Below, in pieces: positions 46,901 to 58,406 of a stretch of DNA of 64,000 bases. The DNA is from Pestalotiopsis fici W106-1 (Eukaryota > Ascomycota > Sordariomycetes > Amphisphaeriales > Sporocadaceae): NCBI RefSeq assembly GCF_000516985.1, contig NW_006917093.1, forward strand, positions 5,038,316-5,102,315, written 5' to 3'. The translations under genes and the position numbers were made by a program. The stretch's first letter is position 1. Each line of letters starts with the position of its first letter. The notes under the pieces are model-generated. The model made no database searches and was not told where the DNA came from. It saw nothing but the letters and a program-made list of their open reading frames with translations.

Positions 46901-48567
46901 GTCTACCGCGGACAACCAGGAGAGGCATCATGGGCGATCATCAGCTACCCGATGGCTTGCCACCACCTAGACCCTCGTTCATCATCTTGAGCCCCAGCTG
47001 GCACGCAACGGCCGGATGGTGCTTGCTGCAGTCAAACCCCTCATCCGTGGAAGCATTGCTGGTTCTCTCCATTGCAGCGGGGTCCGGCAATCCCCAATAT
47101 GCACAAAATCATTTTCTTCAATAAGACATCACTTTGCTGAGCAAGCAATCCAGCGTGTAGTCAGCTCATGGCCCTTGCTTGCACGAATCAACCCTTACTC
47201 AGTCTTTTGATGTTCTTGATTTTTTTTTTATTTTGACGTCACAATGCCGATTGCTAGTTGCTATCCCGTCGCAAGCTTTTCCCTAAAGAAACAACATGCG
47301 CAGCCGCTTGCATGTAAGGAATCATGTCGCTCGTGCTATCACTTTTGATAGACAAGGGCCACATTGTGAGGCCGGGACAGAAATTTTTAGTTGCCAAATT
47401 GTGTCAGTCTACTATGCCGAATACTTGAAGCCATCTACACCGGGTGAGCATTGTGTTCCGCCTTTGAGGGAACACATAACCGATGGAGCCAGTATCTCCC
47501 AGGTTGGCAGATACAGTGCCCAAGCCACAAGTTGTTATCTTGTATTCATTGAGGAATGGAGAAGGAGAAGAAGAAGACGAAGAGCAAGTCTGGCGAACAT
47601 GAGCTGCAGGTCAGTTACAACGTGCAGTACAAATGCCGACTTTCAGGACCCAGGACGGATATGCCTGTCCGTTCACGCTGTGTAGAGCCTGACGAAAAGC
47701 CGCCCAAACGGCCGGGACCCGGCCGAACAGACCAGGCACATATGACATGTCCAATGGTGACCTACGCCGGTCGGGAAAAGGGCTGCAAAGAGGGCCAAAG
47801 GTCCGGCCCAGTGCTGCTTGCCGCAAAAGAAAAGCTGCAAGATGATAGATCGTATAATCGCGATACGTACATGGTGCCATCGACCCCCGGGAAACGGACC
47901 CGCTCAAGATCTTCGAGTTTACTGTGTAGGTACATATGTCGACTCGGCACATTGCTGCACATCAATTGGTTGTTCTCTGGCAAAATATAATAGTTGAAAC
48001 AGTATCCAAGCCGGCTGTCATTGCATCGAGAAGCTCTGTCGTACATGATTGACCGCCTCAATGTCTTCCAGTGAGGAGATCAATGCGTAGAGCAGTCGAC
48101 GACGTTCAAGTTGTGTTTCGCTTAGACTCGAGGTAACTTTGACAAGCTGACCTTGCATAAAACCATGTTCCGACGAATCCAACAAAGTGCCAGTGCTTGG
48201 GAACGGGGCTTGAGGGGGGCCTTCTCTTGGCTCTCTCACTCGTTGACGAGGGAAAGGATCGTTGGGTTGGGACCCATTCCGCCGCTTCTTGCGGAGGTGG
48301 TTTTTTTCAATGTACCTGTCTACTGGCAGAGTGTTTCCAGGGCACAAAAGCAATCAATTGACGTATCCCCGATCTGCGCATGCTTGTATGTACTGTAGCT
48401 GAGATGAGTTGACTGCCCTTTCTTTGACATGAATCATGCCTTGTATGTGATCATTGGCTTTCGAGTAGGACGACACCCTGCCCATGGACATCAACGCACA
48501 TGATAGAAGTCGAGGTACTCTCAATGCCCATAGCACAGGACAGGATGTGTACCTACCTTTCTCTACA

Positions 48568-48750
48568 CATATAAAGAAGGTGCGAGATCCTCCCACGTCT
48601 GCCGCTTGGCTCCATCTGATCTCAAACCTAACGAAGCCAACAAAACAGATTCCACGCTAAACATCCCACCCACAACGACGCAACTTCTGCCACTTTACCC
48701 CGCCATACGTCAGTCCAAAGCTCTCCTTCTCTCCCTTTCCTCTCTACCTT
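48568..48750 (+). promoter_or_regulatory. FKBP12 core promoter candidate (TATA-like plus CT-rich tract)
   Basis: A CATATAAAG element at 48568-48576 is followed by a pyrimidine-rich stretch at about 48721-48750 (CTCTCCTTCTCTCCCTTTCC and onward) and then the ATG at 48829 in the context CACAATGGG. A CT-rich block upstream of the start is common in strongly expressed fungal genes. Transcription start is not determinable here. Confidence 0.4.
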
Positions 48751-48828
48751 AAACCATCACTCAACAAGCTATCTCCAATCCATCACTACCAAGCCATCAA
48801 CTAATCAAACTCTTTCATCACAGTCACA

Positions 48829-49580
48829 ATGGGTGTTCAGAAGACCGTTCTCAAGGAGGGCTCCGGTGCCCAGCCCCAGAAGGGCTCTACCGTCACCATT
48901 GAGTACACTGGATGGTTGAAGGACACCTCCAAGCCCGACAGCAAGGGCAACAAGTAAGCAAAGCCCGCCTCGTGCATGCGTCGGCCACACCTAGACAGCC
49001 ACGCATCATGCCCGGAGCTCCAACTGACGATTGCTATCTAGGTTCGACTCTTCCGTCGGCCGTGGTGACTTCGTCGTCCAGATCGGCGTCGGCCAGGTCA
49101 TCCGAGGTAAGTTTTACCAGCCGCTGGTCTCGGGTTGCCGTGATTTGTTTTTATTCCCGCTCGCTGACTTGTCTTTAGGCTGGGACGAGGGTGTCCTCAC
49201 CATGAAGACTGGCGAGAAGTCTACTCTGGACATTTCCAGGTTTGTGCTATTGCTACACCCCCCAATTCTACCATCACTGACTAACCTTTGGGTAGCGACT
49301 TTGGCTACGGCGCTCGGTAAGCCCACCCTTCCTTCCCTAGACTGCCTCTTGCCGGGCGACATGGTATCCGGCATGGTGATCTCTATTTTACCGGACCTGC
49401 CAAACGAAAAACATCAGGCCCTTCCTTGGAAATTGTTACTGACATGATTCACAGCGGCTTCACTGGCCACATTCCTCCCAACTCTGACCTGATCTTGTGA
49501 GTACATCCTCGTCGTATGTCTGTGTCTTCTTTGCTAACAATTGGTTTTCTAGCGACGTCGAGCTGAAGAAGGTCCAATAA
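48829..49580 (+). CDS. FPR1: FKBP12 peptidyl-prolyl cis-trans isomerase (FK506/rapamycin-binding)
   Basis: Six exons: 48829-48953, 49042-49106, 49179-49239, 49296-49316, 49455-49496 and 49553-49580, 342 nt, 113 residues. Exon 4 is only 21 nt. The product is a single FKBP domain: MGVQKTVLKEGSG, TVTIEYTGWLKD, KFDSSVGRGDFVVQIG, GQVIRGWDEGVLTMKTGEKSTLDIS, DFGYGARGFTGHIPPNSDLIFDVELKK. Pocket residues expected for ligand binding are in place (Tyr of EYTGWL, FDSS, the Trp of RGWDEG, Tyr of FGYGARG, Phe of LIFDVEL). It isomerises Xaa-Pro bonds and, when bound to FK506 or rapamycin, inhibits calcineurin or TOR. The loop near residue 90 (GFTGHIPPNS) has TGH where the human protein has the more usual PPV-like residues. 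No signal peptide or retention motif is present, so it is cytosolic. Confidence 0.95.
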
Positions 49581-51470
49581 ATCTCCTCAGCCTGACCATT
49601 CCTCGATCGTCGGCCGTGGTAGAATGTTCGATACTCGATCTGGTACAACATGACTGAAGTGGTTGCCAATTAGATAAATTTGTTGTCGTGACAAGTTATC
49701 AGGTGTCCATCTCGGGGAATTGAATATCAATTGAGCTACATTTACCGCGAAAGTGTTTTTTTCTCTGTGATATATTGTGCATCCCGTCATGTATAGGACG
49801 CCTCCTCTTCTGATAGAACGCGCATCGATGGCCTATTGCTATAAGCTAGTCTAGCACTTGCCATTTGCCAAGGTACCTGTCTGGAAAGAAATGGGGAAGC
49901 ACGACATTTCCATGCTAGATTGGAAAATCCATTGAGAGGTAGCTTGGCAACAGAACGGTCTTCTCTTTTTCCCTCTCGTGTGCCCGCTCTCGAAGCTAGT
50001 ATCTTGTACTCGCGACTCTAGTGCGGCATGATGTACAATTGGCTCTCGAGGCTGAAAAGAGCCTGCACTTGTGTAACCAGTACTTGTACTGTGCTCAGTT
50101 ACCACATCGTATATCTCTGTGAAAGGTCACTAGCATGCTGCGATCGCCCGTGCGGCCTCTGTTGGACACAATCTACAACGTTTCCGTACAACTCCAAGCA
50201 GCGGAAGAGGGAACACTACGCTCAACACTCGACTCGAACTCCCGGTAATCATCCATGTACATGTGCCTTATGATGCCTTCTCTGACATATTGTTCTGTTT
50301 TTTTTCTTTTCTTTTTCTAAATGCACATTGCCCGCGAGTAGTATCAGTGGTACGCCAGTATCAACCAGTGCGTTCACTCAGTGTACGAGTTTGTACATGT
50401 GAACGATGGTCATACGTGTTGATTGCATTGCTTTCGAGAAGACAAGTCCTTCTCAGTTTTGACGTGAATCGTTTGAAAACTCATTTTGCTAGATATTCAG
50501 CACTGCTCTTCGCTTTCTGGTCCCGAATCATAACCCTATATCCTTTCATCGGCTCACTCAATGACGAGCGAGCCATGTTGTCTCAGAACAAGGTACATAG
50601 GGCAGAAGCATTCGGCCATTACATGAATCGTCTCGAGATATGCCACTGGGAATGCCTTGTCGCAACTGGGATTGATTGGTGTGCAGCAGTGAGCTTGACG
50701 TCAGGAAATATCATGTGTTGAAGAACAATTGACGGAGGTTTGTACACTCCTACAGCGTGACTAAGATCTCCTGGGAATGAAGGAACAATATTCTGCATTC
50801 AATTATGGAAGACGGGTTTTTTGTCATGTTTCTGGTATAATTCATTAATTTTCGGCCTGCAAGGGAATCGGCAAATGACCGGTTTGCAGCAGTCCTTTTC
50901 TAGTACGGCATTATTCACTTGATCTTTTATTGGCAAGCCGCATGACCGAGATATATTGTTTCTCATCGTCTAGAGAATGGGAATTTTAATGATACCTATC
51001 GTCCTCTAGTTCAATTAAATATATTGTATCGATACCGAGGGTAATGATCATTGGGAATGTGTCTTATAGAAATCTGTATAGCTTCTCGGCAGGCAGCAAA
51101 CGGTGCCATAAGACACATACAGTTGTATACTCTTCCAGACTTGAATGACTGAGAGTAAATGAAAGAATGAAGCAAGATGTAAAAGCGCTATACTGAATCG
51201 TATGAGATGATGTAAGCTACACAGTCGCTCCGCAGCCGATCTCACTCACGGGCAGGTAAAAGTAACGATTTGCAATCTTTAAAAAGTAAAGGATCTATTT
51301 CGAAAACGTTGCATGTCAAATGATTTGTTGCAGCTTTCTGATTGCTCCATCTCCATCATAGCGGCAATCTTGATCTGATGCCAACGTCGAGTAACGCGTG
51401 AGAAAGTTGTAATCAAAGACAATTCCTTTATGAACCATGGAATCGGCCACTTTGTTGTGAGTATATATGT

Positions 51471-51491
51471 AAAAAAAAAAAAAAAAAAAAA
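51471..51491. repeat. Poly-A tract
   Basis: Twenty-one uninterrupted A. Confidence 0.9.
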
Positions 51492-51744
51492 TTCTATCAC
51501 TTGCCCAGAGATTCTGATATGAATAGTTGTCTTGATACAAACTTATAACAAGAGGTGGTCGTGAGTGATAAGTTCAAGTGTATATCGTGTTCTCTTCTCC
51601 AACGAAGTGACTCCTCTCTTCTCGGCCCGTATACCGTGGACATTTTCTGTCACGGCCACTGCTTGCTTTATATTAGCCTGTGCTTGACGTGAGAAAAGTG
51701 ATATTGCCCATAGCAAAGATGTACTACAGTGGTTTGAAAAAAAC

Positions 51745-51767
51745 GAAAAAAAAAAAAAAAAAAAAAA
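51745..51767. repeat. Poly-A tract
   Basis: Twenty-three A with a short A-rich lead-in. Confidence 0.9.
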
Positions 51768-52873
51768 TAACGCACGTCATATCACGTTTGGTTGCAACAC
51801 CCAGGAGCAGATGATGCTGTGCCACTGGCGGACATCACAAGAGGTTCAGGTGCGAGCTGGATACTCAAACCTCAGCTAACAAGTTGACCAGTGAATCATT
51901 CTGTTATCGCCTTTTGCAATGCAACTATCATGATTGCAAGCCCTATATGTCCTGCGGAATGAAGCTGAAAATGGCAGAATACCGTATTGACTCAAAGCCA
52001 AATGGGTGAAACACCAAAAACGTGGTTTTAGGCAGCAGCTTCATGCCGGGATCTTTTCTGCGCTAAGAGTCTCGTTAAGCTTCGGCATACTGCAGCAATT
52101 TGCAAGGGCCGTGACATCGGGTGTGATCCATTGGCAAGTTTAATTCCCCAGGTGATACCAAACATGCAGGATAGTCAATGAACATGTCAGACTGGGCATT
52201 TTTTTGGATCAACAAACAGTCCATATGTAAATGCAGAAAGAAACAACGACAAGTTGATGATATGAAATCACCTCGGGGAAGGAGGAAAGAAATAAAAGCG
52301 CCTGGTTGGGATCTGCGTCGATTTCGGCCAGGGACTCGCGGCTCACTGATAGACCTGCCTAATGTAGGCGCCGTCCTTTTCTGTACCTGACATGTCTGTG
52401 TCTACCCGCGAAAACATGCCAGCCGCCTCTTGTTGCAATTGACCTTTTGTAGGGGTTGGCCTAGGGAGAGGCTTGTTAAAAGGACAGCGCGTTGCCCGTC
52501 TTGGACATACACCCCCATCATATCTCTGATTTGTGGATATAGTGCGGATATTGTCCAAAAGGGACTTTGGTCGAGGTGCAGTAGAAGGGCATACGCATTG
52601 CGCCGCACATCTAGGCCTGGCCTTTTGGGCGGAATTCCGACATGACCACCCCCCTCCAAAAATCTACGTGCTGTAGATCATTAGGCAGTCAGACGAATGG
52701 CCCCAGGTAATTGTTAAAAGAGCGAGTGAGTACGCGGGAACCTGCCATGCGTGCCAGGCCATGCCAGCCAGGGCCGACCGACCGACCGTTTGCGCCGACA
52801 TGATGGACAGGCATCAACTTTGCTGCTGACTTATTGCAGGATCCTTATCAAACTGGGGCAAACAGGGGGGGCA

Positions 52874-52896
52874 AAGGCAAGGCAAGGCAAGGCAAG
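52874..52896. repeat. AAGGC pentanucleotide tandem repeat
   Basis: Four to five copies in the region upstream of the ABC transporter. Confidence 0.85.
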
Positions 52897-53355
52897 GGGA
52901 CCGACCGAACCCTCCCTTGGGATCATTGACGATCTAATCACCCCCACTAAAACTGTATTTGCAGGTTTTGGAGTATAGTTCCTATTTCAATCCTCTATTC
53001 ATTCACTCGGTAGTATATCCAGAGCCAAGACATCGTCTAAGCCAGGGAAACGCAGCCGCAGAAGTGAAATCCCAACCCACCTACCTCATAGGTAACCTTA
53101 CCTACCTACCAATCTAGTACCTACATTACTTATCTGGGCTATCCATCTACTACCTAGACTACTACCCTATTGATTTTTTGGCGCGGAAGGGCCCCGGCTA
53201 AATTGCCCTCAACCCAAACCCAAGGCCTCGAGTGTCGGCCTCTTGGAGCCCCGGCGCCGTCTGACAGCGCCCGTCCGTCCCTGAGCCACACCATCTGCCG
53301 TTCCTGTCATTAACTCCTCCATTCAATAAGCTGCGATACTCAACACCGCAGCTCC

Positions 53356-56300
53356 ATGGAGTTCTTGTCTGTCGCCGGTATAGGTTCTGCGTGGGAATCC
53401 CCCCATTTCCATTCGCAGAATGCAGAACATGTATTCAACGACTATCATGTTGTTGCCCAGGAACCGTAAGTTGGTTTGTGCTTTGTTCACCACCATCATC
53501 ATCATCCGCTCATTATGTATGCTGCACACGAGATAGAGTTCTTGACTAACGGTTCTTTTCTGTTCAAGCCGTGCCGGCCTCCCCTGGATTGGCCATCTAT
53601 CGGGGTTCGCCAAGACTGGATATCTGCAGATAACTGCAACTGTGCTTTCTGCTCTCTTGGTCCTCAGGCACTTGGTGCGGCGCTCCTACTCCAAGGTCAC
53701 GCGACCTGAAGGCAATGCCTCGACCTTTACCCTGCCGCTCGAGCTCGCCTCGCAAGTCTTGCGCGCCGCAGCCTTGGCCTTTATGATCGTGGCTGCCGTG
53801 CGTCACGGCGACAAGTGGGCCAACGTCGTCGTCTTGGGTTATGTCTTTTTGCTCGGATTACTGCGGCTGGTGAATGACATGGAGTGGAGACATGTTGCTC
53901 TGCATCAAGTCAACTTCACCATCTTCTGCGCCTGGCTCGTCATTCTTGCCGGCGAATTGCTCCCGACGATTTCGGTCGAGTGGCACGACTCGATTGATCC
54001 CATGCTGATTGCCAGCATTGCTTCATTGACGGCGGCTGTCCTGGTTGCCTTTGTCACTCGCCGCGAGTGGGTGCCGCCTTCTCTCGACCTGGATCTGCCC
54101 GAGAATGTGTGTTCCGAGCCGTCGCCAGAGGAAACCTGCAGTTGGCTGGAGTACTACGTAACGTACGAGTGGCTAACTCCCCTGATGTGGCGCGGCATCC
54201 GCAGCCAGATGACGATTGAGGAGTTGCCTCAGCTGCCCTGGTATGACGAACCTTTGGTATTGCTAAGGAGGGTCCAAGAAGCTCGGAAAAAGAATCAATC
54301 GACCGCCTGGACTCTTCTCAGGTTTCTGCCTCATGAGTTGATCACCATGGCCGTTTGGGCAGCGACTTGTTTCGTGGTTGAACTAGTAGCCCCATTCGCC
54401 TTGTATAATCTACTGGGGTACATCAATGCGCCTGAAAAGGCCATGCTTCGGCCCTGGGTGTGGCTCATTCTGTTGTTCTTTGGGCCTCTGTCTCGATCCG
54501 TTGCTTTTCAGCAGTACATCTTCACATCGACTCGCCTGATTGTCCGTGTCAAAGCTGCTCTCACTCAGGAGTTGTACTACAAGGCCATGAACTCGATGGA
54601 ACTCGACGACGAGTCCTTTCAGGATATATCGTCGGCGGATAAACCAAAGGAAGGCGAGAAGAAGCAAGAGACTGTGACTTCTACCGGCAGACTGGCTAAT
54701 CTGATGAGCTCCGACATCGATGCCATTACCAATGGTCGAGACCTGATACTTGTTGGTGCAGGTCTACCAACTGGCACAATTGTTGGCTTCATTGGCTTGT
54801 ACAGCATGCTCAATTGGCCAGCGGCTGTAGGTGTCGGGCTCATGCTGACCATGTCACCCATTGGCGTGTACATTGCCCAAAGGATGGTACACCTACAACG
54901 TGATATCAGAAAGATCCAGGATTCCCGCATCTCGGTGATTTCGGAATACCTGTCATCAATCAGAGCCATCAAATACTTTGCGTGGGAAAATGCCATCATC
55001 AACAAAGTCAAGGCCATTCGGTTGAATGAGCAACGGAAAATTTGGCGTATCAATGTCCTGTAGGTGTCTTCGAAACAACCAATTGCGTCAATGATGTGAA
55101 TCGAGGCTAACATCACCCTTGTGTGCAGATTTATGCTTCTCAGTCAATTTACGGAAGCCATTCCCATCATTGCCCTGTTAATCATCTTTAGTCTTCATGT
55201 GGCGGTGCGTAAACAGCCGCTTACGGCAGACGTTGCATTCACTTCCATCACTCTTATCAGGACCATTCGACGCAACCTCGCCATGATGACTGGCATGTCC
55301 AGAGGTATCACTTCAGCTGGCGTTTCCGTCAAGCGTTTGGATCGTTACTTTAGCAACGTGGTGCCTCTGACCCGCCATCCTCTCGGACCCCTGCGCATGG
55401 AAAATGCCACGATCAGGCGCCACAAGAAGGCCACATTCACGCTCAAGGATATATCCATTGATTTTGTCGAGGGCGGCCTGAATGTCCTTGCTGGACCGAG
55501 CGGCTCAGGCAAGTCGACGATGCTCCTTGCGATTCTAGGCGAGACCCTGCTTGAAAAGGGAGTCATCACCTGTCCCAAGGATATTGCGTACGCATCTCAA
55601 AGCGCTTGGCTTCAAAACGAGACAATCAAGGAGAACATTGTGTTCAACAGCGAGTTCGAGCAAGTACGATATGATCGTGTCATTAATGCTTGCGGTCTGC
55701 CTATTGACTTTAATGAATTTCCGGATCGAGACGAAACAGAGGTTGGTGAGAATGGTGCAACTCTTTCAGGTGGCCAAAAGTCACGTATAGCGCTAGCCCG
55801 AGCACTCTACTCCAAGGCTCCCATACTCCTGCTCGACGATATTTTCTCAGCACTCGACGCCAAGACTGCATCCGTGGTTTGGGAAGACTGCTTTTGTGGC
55901 GACTTGCTCAGGGACCGGACTATTGTTCTTGTTACCCAGCTTCCCTGGATCACACCACAGGCAGATCTAGCTGTTAAACTCGAGAATGGCCTGGTCAAGG
56001 AAATCGAACGGCATCCAGACATTGTCCGAAAGCCCGTGACACTCGGCATGGAATTGGTCGATGAAGGTGATGTTGATACCACGGTCGAGGTTGCAGCCAC
56101 ACAAGAAGCATCAAATGGTAATACCAATGGCAACAAATCCAACGGAAAATCCAATGGTGGAACGAATGGGACTATGAAGACATCCGAGGCCAAGCGCCGC
56201 GATGAAGTTACGCAAGAGGCCCTGAAGACGGGGCCGACTGCACGACTGCAGTGTAAGTGAAAGTGCCACCGAGCAGGTTAACACAATAACTAACAAATAT

Positions 56301-58406
56301 TGTAGTCTTCAAATACATGGCCTATTTTGGAAATCCTCTACTTGCTGTTGGTGCGGCCCTCATGACCATTCTCAGCACGGCATCCGCTGTTGGTACTGGA
56401 CTGTGGATTGCTGTCTGGGTCGATGCCTATGGAAGGGGCGAAGCCAGCGACATTGCCTTTTATCTCGGCATCTACGGAGCTTGGAGTTTTGCTGAACTAT
56501 TAATTAGTGCCATGACCTTTGTCTTCTATGAAAGTGGTGGTTGGTATGCCGCCAGAACCTTGCATAACATCTTCATCGAATCGGTCATGTCAGTACCGCT
56601 GTCATGGTACAAGACCACACCCATTGGCAGAGTTGTGAACCGGTTTTCTCGCGACATGAGCTCTCTCGACAACTCCCTGGTAACATACCTGCGGTTCTGC
56701 TTTGACGCATTTACCCGCCTCGTATTCCAGGTTGGCGCCGTCGGCTCCGTCATGCCTATTTTCATGCTCCCCGCTGCAGTATGTTGTCTTGTTGGCGTAA
56801 TTGCCGGCGAAATGTACACAAGAACGGCCGTGGCAGTCAAGAGAATCGTATCATCGTCACAGTCTCCTCTCTTCTCACAATTTGCCGACAGTCTGGCGGG
56901 AATTGCCATCATTCGCGCTAGGGCGGGCATGCCAAAGACTTTTGGCGACCAGCTCGCCGAGAAGCTACGCATCTATGAGAGGGCGTCGGAATCTCAGTAC
57001 AACTGTAACCGTTGGGTGGCATTAAAGGTCGACATGGCAACTACTCTCGTCACGGTAGCTGCCGGTGCTATCGCCGTGTCAAAGGTTGGTACTGTCGCAG
57101 CAGGATTGGTTGGATTCTCTCTTACAAACGCCACGGTAAGTCAAAATCTACCTGTAGCATTGGCTTCATGACTAACAAACTTCAAGACGTTGAGCCAAGT
57201 CATCATTATGCTTGTGCGGTGCATGAACGAGCTTGAGGTTGAAATGCAGAGTGTAAGCTTTATCACCCACACTAACAATTCATTTTGGCTCTTGATTTGA
57301 TCTGACACTGCTTAGTTCCACCGCATTCGCGAATATGCTCTGGTCGAACCTGAAGAAAAACCTGATGAATACAAGGAGTCCACGGCATATACTGACGATG
57401 AGACATTGGAAATGCCTGCGGATTGGCCGAGAAGCGGCGAGGTTGAGTTCCGAGACGTCACAATCAGATACGACCCTGACGGCCCAGATATCCTGAAGAA
57501 TATCAACCTCAAATTTGCTGCTGGCGAACGAGTTGCGGTAGTCGGAAGAACAGGATCGGGTAAATCTACTGTAAGTGTTTGTCTTTCTATATTTTGTCAT
57601 CGAAATCATGGAAGCCGTCCTGACTCGGTGTCCATATAGCTTGTATTGTCATTGCTACGGTTCTCCAACATTGTTTCCGGAAAAATCCTCTTTGACGGCG
57701 TCGACATAACCAGTTTCTCACGCAAGCGCTTGCGCGAGGCATTGACCATTATTCCTCAAGAAGCCGTTCTATTTAGCGGGGATGTGGCATCCAACCTTGA
57801 TCCCACCGGTGAAGTGCCAAAGGATGTGGTGACTAGAGCCCTGCAATATTGCAGTGGTATCGCATCTTTCGAATACCAGGACGAGGATGCCGCTGAGGAC
57901 GACACTGGGGACAATACCCAGGACACAAGCGGAGGCCATGCCGACACGCAGAAGATCAACCTCTCCACTTCGGTCAAGTCCAAAGGCGAAAACTTTTCCC
58001 ATGGCCAGCGTCAGGTCCTGTCCCTGTGCCGAGCCTTGGTGCGCAAGAGTAAGCTCATGCTCCTCGATGAGGCGACGGCGAGCATGGATTACGAGACCGA
58101 TCAGGGCATCCAGCAGGTGCTGCGCAAGGAGCTCAACGAACACGGCCGAGATCGAACCCTGGTTACCATTGCCCACCGGCTCAAGACCATTATTGACTAT
58201 GACAAGGTCGTGGTCTTGAGTGCCGGCAGCGTGATTGAGTAAGTTGACTTGGCTTCATAGCATTATTATTTGTCCTGTTACTGACACTACTTTTAAGGAC
58301 TGGTTCGCCCAGAGAGCTCTATGATGCCAAGGGACAATTCTATGACATGATGAAGCACAGTGGCGAGTTTGAGGATTTGGAAAAGTCCTTGAACGCTAAA
58401 GAGTGA
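53356..58406 (+). CDS. ABCC/MRP-type full-length ABC transporter
   Basis: Eight exons: 53356-53465, 53569-55059, 55129-56252, 56306-57135, 57187-57252, 57316-57570, 57640-58238 and 58298-58406; 1527 residues, all junctions in phase. An N-terminal hydrophobic TMD0-like region (about 45-180) precedes TMD1-NBD1-TMD2-NBD2. NBD1: Walker A GPSGSGKST near 620, signature LSGGQKSRIALARAL near 710, Walker B ILLLDDIFSALDA near 731. The residue after the Walker B Asp is Asp, not Glu, as is usual for NBD1 in this subfamily. NBD2: Walker A GRTGSGKST at 1284-1292, signature FSHGQRQVLSLCRAL near 1411, Walker B LMLLDEATASMD near 1431 with the catalytic Glu, so one consensus ATP site is expected. NBD2 has an acidic insert (about 1377-1408). 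A Lys/Glu-rich loop (about 350-365) in TMD1 resembles Ybt1/Vmr1-type vacuolar transporters. The substrate is unknown. Confidence 0.92.

Larger units (their letters stand above)
41098..48828. other. Divergent gene-poor region between MSB2 and FKBP12, 7.7 kb
   Basis: The longest stretch without a supportable gene. It must contain the MSB2 promoter and 5' leader on the left and the FKBP12 promoter on the right. Simple repeats include CAA (42283-42312), AC (43935-43950) and TAGGTA near 46025. Open frames of up to 212 codons overlap on opposite strands around 42.5-43.2 kb; none has a domain. A minus-strand segment at 45.3-45.75 kb resembles broken coding sequence (see findings). Confidence 0.5.
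49581..53355. other. Intergenic region between FKBP12 and the ABC transporter, 3.8 kb
   Basis: Holds the FKBP12 3' UTR and the ABC transporter promoter. Poly-A runs lie at 51471-51491 and 51745-51767, an AAGGC pentanucleotide array at 52874-52896, and TACCTA runs at about 53080-53160. The forward frame 50263-50721 (152 codons) has no recognisable feature. No gene is supportable. Confidence 0.5.

Noticed and set aside
47556..47990. 144-codon forward frame starting MEKEKKK
   Set aside because: A low-complexity start from a GAA/GAG run and no domain; possibly coding but not supportable.
48829..58406. FKBP12 and the ABC transporter as a drug-resistance pair
   Set aside because: They are 3.8 kb apart with separate promoters, and no sequence evidence links them functionally.
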